Assembly (NCBI GenBank): GCA_036398215.1 | Contig: DASWHK010000120.1 | Span: forward strand, 1 to 15,437 | DNA from: DASWHK01 sp036398215 | GTDB taxonomy: Bacteria; Acidobacteriota; UBA890 | Reading direction: 5' to 3' | DNA: 15,437 bases | Shown here: positions 7,412-13,510 of the stretch, piece after piece | How positions within the stretch are numbered: position 1 is the first letter of the stretch | How the letters are laid out: each line of letters begins with the position of its first letter | Translations under genes and position numbers: made by a program | Notes under the pieces: model-generated | Seen by the model: the letters and a program-made list of their open reading frames with translations, nothing else | Database searches by the model: none | What the model was told of the DNA's origin: nothing

Positions 7412-8343
7412 TCTTCGTCCTTCGATGAATTCGTTGCTGTTCGAAGTCGGGCGGCAGCGGCGCGCAGCGCCTCGAGCCAGTCGACGGAGACCGCGTGCTC
7501 TCCGAGCCGCGTGGCTCCGCCGCCCGGGCCGTGGTAGTCGGAGCCGCCCGACGGCAGCAGCCCCGTCCGCTCGATCAAGTCACGCAACCGCGCGGAAGCC
7601 TCCGTGCTGTGCTTGGGATGAATCACCTCGAAGCCGTCGAGCCCGAGGCCGGCCAGCTGCAAGATCTCCTCCTCGCGCACCCGACTGCTGGCCGGATGGG
7701 CAAGTATCGCAACTCCGCCGGCGCGATGCACGACGCCGATCACCTCTTCGGCACCGAGGGTCGGCTTGGGGGTGAAGGCCGGCCTGCCGACGCCGATGTA
7801 GCGGCGAAAGGCCTCGTCGAGGGTGGCGACCGCGCCATGATCGAGGAGCGCCTGGGCGATGTGCGGGCGGCCGATGCTGCCCTCGCCGACCACTGCCTCG
7901 ACCGCGGCGAGCTCGATCGGCAGGTCGAGCTCGTGCAGCCGCTCGACGATCTCGGCGGCGCGCTGGCGACGGAAATCGCGGGAGCGCTCGGTCGCCTCTA
8001 CGAGCTGGGCGCTGTTCTCATCGATGAACAGGCCCAGCACATGGATCTCGCGGCCGTCGAGGTTGCAGGAGAACTCGATGCCGGCAACCAGCTCCAGCGC
8101 CAGCCCGGCGGCGGCACGGCGCGCCGGTCCGACGCCGGTGACGATGTCGTGGTCGGTGATCGCCAGGGCGGCCAGGCCGGCGGCGGCGGCCTGGTCGACG
8201 AGCTGCTCGGGGGCCAGGGTACCGTCCGAATAGGTGGTGTGGGTGTGGAGCTCTGCCAAGCCGCGCGCGGAAATGGGGCCTCCCCGGGTTGGTGCGAGCG
8301 TTGTGACGATGCCATGGTCGCCGGTGACCGGTCTCGGGCTCAT
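7408..8343 (-). CDS. PHP-domain phosphoesterase (TrpH/YciV, RNase AM-like)
   Basis: 311 aa from ATG (8341-8343); a longer frame exists, but its N-terminus is low-complexity shadow sequence running over the likely divergent promoter. The polymerase-and-histidinol-phosphatase fold is clear: HTHTTYSDG near residue 33, AITDHD near 62, GIEFSC near 88, GRPHIAQAL, ILAHPASSR, FEVIHPKHS and the C-terminal GSDYHG metal site. The TrpH/YciV relatives are 3',5'-nucleoside bisphosphate phosphatases that turn pAp to AMP and 5'-3' exonucleases acting on short RNA; this role is assigned by family resemblance. First gene of a run in which every junction is a 4-nt overlap (PHP-dcd-pepA-DHH). The terminal DHH enzyme may share the pAp/oligonucleotide substrate. 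Confidence 0.88.
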   Translation of the reverse strand: MSPRPVTGDHGIVTTLAPTRGGPISARGLAELHTHTTYSDGTLAPEQLVDQAAAAGLAALAITDHDIVTGVGPARRAAAGLALELVAGIEFSCNLDGREIHVLGLFIDENSAQLVEATERSRDFRRQRAAEIVERLHELDLPIELAAVEAVVGEGSIGRPHIAQALLDHGAVATLDEAFRRYIGVGRPAFTPKPTLGAEEVIGVVHRAGGVAILAHPASSRVREEEILQLAGLGLDGFEVIHPKHSTEASARLRDLIERTGLLPSGGSDYHGPGGGATRLGEHAVSVDWLEALRAAAARLRTATNSSKDEE

Positions 8344-8373
8344 GGCGTCGCCACCGCCGCGGACCCGGGCGCC

Positions 8374-8379
8374 TATAAT
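8374..8379 (+). promoter_or_regulatory. Perfect -10 hexamer in the divergent PHP/acyl-CoA dehydrogenase gap
   Basis: TATAAT inside GCCTATAATAGCG. It points toward the acyl-CoA dehydrogenase, but no recognisable -35 box lies 16-18 nt upstream. On the minus strand the same site reads GCTATTATAGG, so one AT island in a 122-bp GC-rich gap could serve both divergent operons. Confidence 0.4.
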
Positions 8380-8465
8380 AGCGTGAAGCCGGCTCGCGGG
8401 TCGGGGCGGGCGGCATCTCGCCTGGTCGAGGCCGGGGGCCGCAGGCGACACTCCTGGAGGTGTTC

Positions 8466-9614
8466 TTGGACTTCGCGGTCACCGAAGAGCAGAGAATGGT
8501 CGCCGAGACCGTGCGCAGCTTCGCCGAGGACGTGATCCGCCCCCACGTGGGCGACTGGGACGAGGCGCAAGCCTTCCCGGACGAGGTGATGGCGCATCTC
8601 GCGGAGCTCGGCTTCCTCGGGGTCGTGGTGCCAGAGGACTATGGGGGTGCGGGGCTGGGAACGAACGAGTACGTGGTGCTGATCGAGGAGCTGGCCCGCG
8701 TCGACCCGGCGATCGCCCTCAGCGTCGCCGCCCACAACTCGCTGTGCACGGCGCACGTCCAGCTCGCTGGCAGCGAGGAGCAAAAGCGCCGCTGGCTGCC
8801 CCTGCTGGCCAGCGGCGAGTGGATCGGCGCCTGGGGCCTCACCGAGCCTCAGGCCGGCTCGGACGCCGCCGGGACCCGAACCACCGCCGCGTGGGACGCC
8901 GACAAGCAGCGCTGGGTCCTCAACGGCAGCAAGACCTTCAATACCAACGGCTCGCGGGCGTCGCTCGCGGTCGTGCACGCGGTCACCAGCCCCGAAAAGG
9001 GCAACCGCGGGATCAGCGCCTTCGCCGTCGAGACGGCGACGCCGGGCCTGCGGGTCGGCCGCAAGGAGGACAAGCTCGGCTGCCGCGCCAGCGACACGGT
9101 CGAGCTGGTGCTCGAGGACGTCGAGGTTCCCGACGACAACCTGCTCGGCAGCCGCGACGAGGGTTTCATCGACGCCCTCCGCATCCTCGACGCCGGCCGC
9201 ATCGGCATCGCGGCGCTGGCGGTGGGACTGGCCCAGGGTGCCTTCGAGGCCTGCGTCGGCTACGTGCACGAGCGCCACCAGTTCGGCCGCGCCATCGGCA
9301 CCTTCCGGGCGATCCAGTGGAAGCTGGTGACGATGGCCAGCGAGATCCGCGCGGCGCGCTGCCTGGTGTGGAGGGCGGCGGCGCTGAAGGACTACGGTGA
9401 GCCCTTCAAGCAGGCGGCCTCGATGGCCAAGCTCTACGCCAGCGAGGCCGCGGTGCGGACCGCCGAGCAGGCGGTCCAGGTCTTCGGCGGCTACGGCTTC
9501 GTCAAGGACTACCCGGTGGAGAAGTACTACCGGGACGCCAAGATCTGCACGATCGGCGAGGGTACCTCCGAGATCCAGCGGCTGGTGATCTCGCGCGAGC
9601 TGCTGCGCGCTTGA
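8466..9614 (+). CDS. Acyl-CoA dehydrogenase (short/branched-chain type)
   Basis: 382 aa. A TTG start at 8466 is preferred: GGAGGTG (8456-8462) ends just upstream, and the protein then begins MDFAVTEEQ as the family does. A GTG at 8460 would overlap the ribosome-binding site. FAD-dependent alpha,beta-dehydrogenation of acyl-CoA, passing electrons to ETF. Visible: N-terminal helical domain, WGLTEPQAGSD flavin/substrate signature near 121-131, the middle beta domain, RHQFGRAIGTF near 272, VFGGYGFVKDYPVEKYYRD, and the catalytic base Glu365 in IGEGTSEIQ. The Glu lies in the position used by short- and medium-chain enzymes rather than that of isovaleryl-CoA dehydrogenase. The chain preference is uncertain; the downstream meaB and mce genes favour a propionyl-CoA-yielding branched or odd-chain substrate. 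Confidence 0.94.
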   Translation: MDFAVTEEQRMVAETVRSFAEDVIRPHVGDWDEAQAFPDEVMAHLAELGFLGVVVPEDYGGAGLGTNEYVVLIEELARVDPAIALSVAAHNSLCTAHVQLAGSEEQKRRWLPLLASGEWIGAWGLTEPQAGSDAAGTRTTAAWDADKQRWVLNGSKTFNTNGSRASLAVVHAVTSPEKGNRGISAFAVETATPGLRVGRKEDKLGCRASDTVELVLEDVEVPDDNLLGSRDEGFIDALRILDAGRIGIAALAVGLAQGAFEACVGYVHERHQFGRAIGTFRAIQWKLVTMASEIRAARCLVWRAAALKDYGEPFKQAASMAKLYASEAAVRTAEQAVQVFGGYGFVKDYPVEKYYRDAKICTIGEGTSEIQRLVISRELLRA

Positions 9615-9615
9615 C

Positions 9616-10575
9616 GTGGGCGAGGCCACCCAAGCATCGGCGATCATCGACCGCGTCGCCGCCGGCAACCGGCGGGCGCTGGCGCAGGCGATCACCGCGA
9701 TCGAGAGCTCCGGCCCCGGCGCCACCGCGCTGATCAAGGAGGCGTTTCCCCGCGCCGCGGCCGCGCCGGTGGTGGGCATCACCGGCCCCAGCGGGTCCGG
9801 CAAGAGCACGCTGGTGGACTGTCTGACCGCGACGTTTCGCGCTGAGGGCGTCAGTGTCGGCGTGCTGGCGATCGATCCGACCAGCCCGTTCACCGGCGGC
9901 GCCCTGCTTGGCGACCGCGTCCGGATGCAGCGCCACAGCGAGGATCCCGGCGTCTACGTGCGCAGCATGGCGACCCGGGGGGCGATGGGCGGCCTGGCGG
10001 CGGCCGTCTACGACACCCTGATCCTGCTGGCGGTCGCCGGCCTCGAGCGGCTGCTGCTCGAGACCGTCGGCGCCGGCCAGGACGAGGTGGACGTCGCCGG
10101 AGTCGCCGATACCACTTGCGTCGTGCTCACCCCGGTCGGTGGCGACGACATCCAGGCGATCAAGGCGGGGATCATGGAGATCGCCGACGTCTTCGTCCTC
10201 AACAAGGCCGACCTGCCGGGGACCGACCGCGCCGAGGCCCAGCTCCACGCCTGGGTCACTCGCGCCGACGCGAACGAGTGGTCGCCGCCGATCGTCCGCA
10301 CGGTCGCCGCCGAGGGCAAGGGAATCGAGGAGCTGCGGGCGGCCATCGGCAGGCACGAGGCCTGGTACCGATCCAGCGGCAAGGCAGAGGACAAGCGCCA
10401 GGCGCTCGCCGGCGTGCGGCTGCGCACGTTGTTGCGCGAGCGACTGCTGGCGGCGGCGCGCCTGCGTGGCTTCGACGCCGAGCGCGAGCGCCAGATCGTC
10501 GAGGAGATCGCCGCCGGCCGGCTCGACCCGCACAGCGCGGCGCAGCAGGTCGTTGAGGAGGTACTGGCCCGGTGA
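9616..10575 (+). CDS. meaB: Methylmalonyl-CoA mutase-associated GTPase MeaB (ArgK family)
   Basis: 319 aa from GTG 9616, one nt after the acyl-CoA dehydrogenase stop; no clear ribosome-binding site, so coupling is likely. SIMIBI-class G3E GTPase: N-terminal helical arm (1-45), P-loop GPSGSGKST (57-65), the AIDPTSPFTGGALLGDRVRM segment typical of ArgK/MeaB, RGAMGGLA, the ETVGAGQDEVDVA switch, GGDDIQAIKAGIMEIAD, and the NKAD guanine-specificity motif near 196. MeaB loads and protects the adenosylcobalamin cofactor of methylmalonyl-CoA mutase. The usual VPGxGD loop reads TPVGGDD here, a mild variation. The mutase itself is not in the window. The gene's place between a dehydrogenase and the epimerase supports MeaB over older 'arginine kinase' names. 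Confidence 0.93.
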   Translation: MGEATQASAIIDRVAAGNRRALAQAITAIESSGPGATALIKEAFPRAAAAPVVGITGPSGSGKSTLVDCLTATFRAEGVSVGVLAIDPTSPFTGGALLGDRVRMQRHSEDPGVYVRSMATRGAMGGLAAAVYDTLILLAVAGLERLLLETVGAGQDEVDVAGVADTTCVVLTPVGGDDIQAIKAGIMEIADVFVLNKADLPGTDRAEAQLHAWVTRADANEWSPPIVRTVAAEGKGIEELRAAIGRHEAWYRSSGKAEDKRQALAGVRLRTLLRERLLAAARLRGFDAERERQIVEEIAAGRLDPHSAAQQVVEEVLAR

Positions 10576-10991
10576 GCGTGATTCCGGCCGGCCCCATCGA
10601 CCACGTCGGGATCGCCGTCCGCGACATCGACGAGGCCTGTGGGCGCTACCAGCGCCTGCTCGGCGCCGAGCCGGCCGGCCGCCACGTGGTCGCCGGCCAG
10701 GGGGTCGCCGTCGCCTTCCTGCGCCTGCCGGGTGAAGCCCGCCTCGAGCTGATCGCGCCGCTCGACGAGACGAGCCCCGTGCACCGGTTTCTCGAGCGCC
10801 GGGGGGAGGGGTTGCACCACGTGTGCATCCTCGTCGACGACATCGACGCAGTGCTCGCACAGTTGGTTGCGGCGGAGGTGCCCCTCGTTGACGCCAGCGC
10901 CAGGCCCGGCGCCGAAGGCTCACGAATCGCCTTCCTGCGCCCGGAGGCGCTCGGCGGCGTGCTCCTCGAGCTCAAGCAAAAGGCCCGCTGA
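10572..10991 (+). CDS. mce: Methylmalonyl-CoA epimerase
   Basis: 139 aa. The GTG start overlaps the meaB stop as GTGA, with GGAGGT (10557-10562) 9 nt upstream. A VOC-fold enzyme interconverting (S)- and (R)-methylmalonyl-CoA, linking propionyl-CoA carboxylase to the B12 mutase. Two betaalphabetabetabeta halves with the metal set His11 (IDHVGIAV), Glu59 (RLELIAPL), His83 (GEGLHHVCILVDD) and Glu133 (GVLLELKQ). RPGAEGSRIAFLRPE is a strong family marker. E. coli-like genomes often lack it; here it completes a compact acyl-CoA dehydrogenase-meaB-mce set. A 3' repeat block starts right after its TGA. Confidence 0.94.
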   Translation: MSVIPAGPIDHVGIAVRDIDEACGRYQRLLGAEPAGRHVVAGQGVAVAFLRLPGEARLELIAPLDETSPVHRFLERRGEGLHHVCILVDDIDAVLAQLVAAEVPLVDASARPGAEGSRIAFLRPEALGGVLLELKQKAR

Positions 10992-11008
10992 GAGGGCGGC
11001 AGGTCCCA

Positions 11009-11054
11009 GCGCCGCGGCTCGACGATGTATCCAACATCGCCGTCGTCGCGGCGC
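11009..11054. repeat. Long imperfect hairpin downstream of mce
   Basis: Outer arms GCGCCGCG (11009-11016) and CGCGGCGC (11047-11054) are perfect complements. The inner stem CGATGT-ATCCA-ACATCG (11023-11039) is also perfect, and the segments between can pair partly. It starts 18 nt after the mce stop, so it may end transcription or stabilise the 3' end. No T-run follows. Confidence 0.5.
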
Positions 11055-11067
11055 CTTGCATCTGGCC

Positions 11068-11110
11068 CTTTCTCGCCGCAACCAGACCCATCGGAGTTTC
11101 ACCACGGCCT
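11068..11110 (-). repeat. Dispersed repeat module 1, copy C
   Basis: The longest clear copy; 36/43 identical to 2900-2942. Its minus-strand segment AGGCCGTGGTGAAACTCC is identical over 18 nt to 14449-14466, and about 24/29 to 4292-4320. On the minus strand it follows module 2 directly. Confidence 0.75.
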
Positions 11111-11114
11111 CCTT

Positions 11115-11291
11115 GCCCGCATTTCTCAACGGGCGCCGTAGCGAGCGTGCGCGAGGCGTGTGAGGACAAGGCGCGCGCAGATTCGGGCGCGGAGGCGTAC
11201 TTGACTGTACGTTGAGCACCCGAAGCAAGCGCAACGCAGTCATCACGCGCATTCGCGCGCGCGCAGTAGGTGCCTGTTGAGAAATGCGGGC
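11115..11291. mobile_element. MITE-like 177-bp element with 16-bp terminal inverted repeats
   Basis: GCCCGCATTTCTCAAC at 11115-11130 is the exact reverse complement of GTTGAGAAATGCGGGC at 11276-11291. The inside has no coding frame and contains the hairpin CGTAC-TTGACT-GTACG. No target-site duplication is obvious next to the arms. The right arm ends on the first base of the propeller gene's stop codon complement. Could be a MITE, a REP-like BIME, or two inverted repeat units side by side. Confidence 0.5.
11226..11291 (+). repeat. 66-bp direct repeat, copy 1 (3' side of the propeller gene)
   Basis: Aligns without gaps to 12455-12520: the first 15 nt (CAAGCGCAACGCAGT) and last 14 nt (TGAGAAATGCGGGC) are identical, and the 37 nt between match at about 22 positions. 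It forms the right part of the 177-bp element. Confidence 0.75.
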
Positions 11292-12463
11292 TAGCGACCG
11301 CGGGGGAGCTGCGGCTGCAGGAAGACCAGGGCCGAGGTGGGCGAGGGGCCGTTGGCGACGGCGACGCCGGCGGGGCCGGCGGCTGCCGGCAGCTCGATGG
11401 CGGGCTCATTGGCGGCCCTCGGCACCTGTACGCGTACCAGCCCGCCGCCCCGCTCGGCGCGCGTCGGGGCGCGCACCGCCAGCCACGGGCCGCGGCGGGC
11501 GCCGACGATCAGCCAGGGGCCGAAGCCGGTCAGGTCGAGGTAGTTGCGCGACGAGAGGGCGAAATCATGGAGTATGGTGCCGTTGCCGGCGTCGTAACCG
11601 TGCAGCCGCCCGTCGAGCGCGGCGACCCATAGCAGGTCCCCGGTGACGGCCGGCGCGCCGATCACGGCGACGCCGAGGTCGCGGTGCCAGATCTCCTCGC
11701 GGTCGCCGGCGTCCAGGGCGACGATGCGGCCGCCGTCGTCCCCGACGTAGATCCGCTCGGCGGTCACCGCCGGGCGGGTGAGGTTGCTGCCCGGGGCCGT
11801 GTACTCCCATTGCGCGGCGCCGTCGGCGGCGGCGAAGGCCAGCAGACGCCCCTCCGAGGTGGTGACCAGGACGAGGTCGGCGGCGTCGGCCGCGACGATC
11901 GTCTGGGCGCCGGCGACCTCCTCGTACCATTCGGCCGAGCTCTCTCCGGGGCCGACGCGGCCGACGCCGCCGCCGTCGCGGTAAATGACATCGGCGACCG
12001 GCGCCTCCTGGTCCGAAGGTCCGAGCGGGGCGGCGGCGAGCTCGAGGACCGCCTGCGGCGTGGGCCGCTGGCCGATGAGGTTGCCGGCGGCGGATACCCA
12101 CCAGAGGCGCGGGGGCACGCCGTCGCCGCCGCGCGTCGCCACGACGATCTGGCCGGCCGGGGCGGCCAGCGGCGCGGCGCTGATCGAGGCGTCGAGCGGC
12201 AGCCGCCAGAGGTCCTCGCCGTCGGCGGTCCGCCAGGCGAAAAGCTGGTTGCCGGCGGCGAGGTACACGCCCGCCTCACCGACGGCCGGCGCCAGCGTCA
12301 GCGGCGCCGGCGGTACGCGGCGCCAGGCCTCGGCGAGGCGGGCCGGGGCCCGCTCTTCCTCCGCCACGCTGGCGGCGATCGAGGCCAACGGATCCGCGTC
12401 GGCGGCGATCCCGCCGCAGCCGGCGGCGCCGATGAGGAGCAATGCCAGACCGACCAAGCGCAA
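11291..12463 (-). CDS. PQQ-like beta-propeller lipoprotein (BamB-like)
   Basis: 390 aa from a TTG (12461-12463), giving MRLVGLALLLIGAAGC, a short lipoprotein signal with Cys16 at the lipobox. No ATG or GTG lies in frame for the next 123 nt upstream; a GTG at 12587-12589 would give an N-terminus too long for a lipoprotein signal. The body consists of PQQ/quinoprotein-type blades: LFAWRTADGEDLWRL, LLAFAAADGAAQWEY, IVALDAGDREEIWHR and LHGYDAGNGTILHDF, each a 'G-xLxAxDaxdGxxxW' strand. Such propellers are usually structural, as in BamB of the outer-membrane assembly complex (similar length), and need not bind PQQ. The similarity to BamB is in architecture only. The stop TAG (11291-11293) adjoins one repeat copy and the proposed start lies inside another. 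No operon partner. Confidence 0.82.
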   Translation of the reverse strand: MRLVGLALLLIGAAGCGGIAADADPLASIAASVAEEERAPARLAEAWRRVPPAPLTLAPAVGEAGVYLAAGNQLFAWRTADGEDLWRLPLDASISAAPLAAPAGQIVVATRGGDGVPPRLWWVSAAGNLIGQRPTPQAVLELAAAPLGPSDQEAPVADVIYRDGGGVGRVGPGESSAEWYEEVAGAQTIVAADAADLVLVTTSEGRLLAFAAADGAAQWEYTAPGSNLTRPAVTAERIYVGDDGGRIVALDAGDREEIWHRDLGVAVIGAPAVTGDLLWVAALDGRLHGYDAGNGTILHDFALSSRNYLDLTGFGPWLIVGARRGPWLAVRAPTRAERGGGLVRVQVPRAANEPAIELPAAAGPAGVAVANGPSPTSALVFLQPQLPRGR

Positions 12464-12520
12464 CGCAGTAGACGCGCGCCTCCCCGCGCCCGCAGCAGAA
12501 GGGCGATGAGAAATGCGGGC
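12455..12520 (+). repeat. 66-bp direct repeat, copy 2 (5' side of the propeller gene)
   Basis: Ungapped match to 11226-11291 (about 51 of 66 identical). It covers the proposed TTG start of the propeller gene and part of the divergent promoter region shared with larE. Its last 14 nt are a module 2 copy. Confidence 0.75.
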
Positions 12521-12531
12521 CAGGTCTCGGA

Positions 12532-12561
12532 TTGCCGGGCTCGGCGACCGGCTGGTAACCT
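12532..12561 (+). promoter_or_regulatory. Weak promoter candidate for larE
   Basis: TTGCCG (12532-12537) and TAACCT (12556-12561) are separated by 18 nt, in the 157-bp gap between the divergent propeller gene and larE. Matches to consensus are 4/6 and 3/6, so this is only a candidate. Confidence 0.2.
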
Positions 12562-12620
12562 CCGAATCAGTGACACGGGCGACGTTCACGTCCCGCGATT
12601 CCTTTCCCGTCGAGCCATCG

Positions 12621-13472
12621 ATGCCCACGCCGATATCCGCGCCGTCGCTGCTAGCGCCCCTGCGGCGCAAATACGTCGAGCTGCAGCGCCGGATCGACGC
12701 CTCCGATTCGGCGCTGGTCGCCTTCTCGGGCGGCGTCGACAGCGCCCTGGTGGCGTATCTCGCCCACCGGGCGCTGGGCGACCGCAGCCTGGCGGTCACC
12801 GCCGACAGCCCGGCGGTTCCCCGCGGCCAGCTCGCCGACGCCCGCCGCTTCGCCGCCGAGGTCGGGCTCGCCCACGAGGTGATCGCCACCGACGAGCTCG
12901 ACGACGCCGACTACCGGCGCAACGCCGCCAACCGCTGCTTCTTCTGCAAGACCGAACTTTACGGCAAGATGACCTCGCTGGCACGCCGCCGCGGCTTTGC
13001 CGTCGTCTGGGACGGCACCAACGCGGATGACGCCGCCGACTACCGGCCGGGGATCGCCGCCGCCGACCGGCAGGGAGTGAGCAGCCCCCTGAAAGAGGCC
13101 GACCTGCAGAAGAGCGAGGTTCGGCAGCTGTCGAGGCTCGCCGGCCTGTCGACCTGGGACAAGCCCGCCGCCGCCTGCCTGTCGTCGCGCGTGGCCTACG
13201 GCCTCGAGGTGACCCCCGAGGTCTTGGCGCGTATCGAGGCCGGCGAGGAGGCGCTGCGCGAGCTCGGCTTCCGCCAGTTCCGGGTTCGCCACCACGGCTT
13301 GCTGGTTCGCATCGAGATCGATCCGCCGGAGTTGCCGCGCGCCCTCGATCCGGCGATGGCGGAACACTTCGTGGAGCTCTTCAAGGGCCTCGGCTACCAG
13401 TTCGTCTCGCTCGATCTCGAGGGCTACCGGAGCGGCGGCCTCAACGCCGAGCTTCGGGCGCCCCGGGGTTGA
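12621..13472 (+). CDS. larE: ATP-dependent sulfur transferase LarE (three-cysteine type)
   Basis: 283 aa from ATG 12621; an in-frame GTG at 12570 is possible, and neither has a good ribosome-binding site. PP-loop N-type ATP pyrophosphatase with SGGVDS at 36-41, TADSPAVPRGQLADARRFA after it, RCFFCKTELY with Cys106 and Cys109, and Cys186 in KPAAACLSSRVAYG, the position of the sacrificial Cys176 of Lactobacillus LarE. LarE adenylates and sulfurates P2CMN during synthesis of the nickel-pincer nucleotide cofactor of lactate racemase LarA. Homologues with three cysteines, characterised in Thermotoga maritima, hold a [4Fe-4S] cluster and transfer sulfur catalytically; this protein has that set. No larA, larB or larC is near, so another sulfur acceptor is possible. 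Convergent with nadK. Confidence 0.9.
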   Translation: MPTPISAPSLLAPLRRKYVELQRRIDASDSALVAFSGGVDSALVAYLAHRALGDRSLAVTADSPAVPRGQLADARRFAAEVGLAHEVIATDELDDADYRRNAANRCFFCKTELYGKMTSLARRRGFAVVWDGTNADDAADYRPGIAAADRQGVSSPLKEADLQKSEVRQLSRLAGLSTWDKPAAACLSSRVAYGLEVTPEVLARIEAGEEALRELGFRQFRVRHHGLLVRIEIDPPELPRALDPAMAEHFVELFKGLGYQFVSLDLEGYRSGGLNAELRAPRG

Positions 13473-13510
13473 GGCCCCGCCTTCGGCGCCGATTCCTGGC
13501 GACGGCGCGC

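Larger units (their letters stand above)
10992..11290. repeat. Gene-free repeat and hairpin block
   Basis: Roughly 300 nt between the mce stop and the stop of the convergent propeller gene. No reading frame here looks coding. It is made, in order, of an imperfect long hairpin (11009-11054), module 1 copy C (11068-11110), and a 177-bp element bounded by 16-bp inverted repeats (11115-11291). The hairpin CGTAC-TTGACT-GTACG (11196-11211) lies inside the element. Parts recur elsewhere in the window. Confidence 0.75.

Noticed and set aside
8373..9893. A 506-residue minus-strand frame over the acyl-CoA dehydrogenase.
   Set aside because: It is antisense to a complete enzyme with all catalytic motifs, and its own translation has no recognisable domain.
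10920..11409. Open frames on the minus strand through the repeat block, with a PMGLVAARKG-like peptide also readable near 2900.
   Set aside because: The similarity of the two peptides comes from the DNA repeat (module 1) itself. The frames overlap mce and the propeller gene and show no family motif.
13464..13479. CGGGG-TTGAGG-CCCCG hairpin between larE and nadK as a terminator.
   Set aside because: Only 5 bp of stem in GC-rich DNA, overlapping the larE stop, with no T-run; too weak to annotate.
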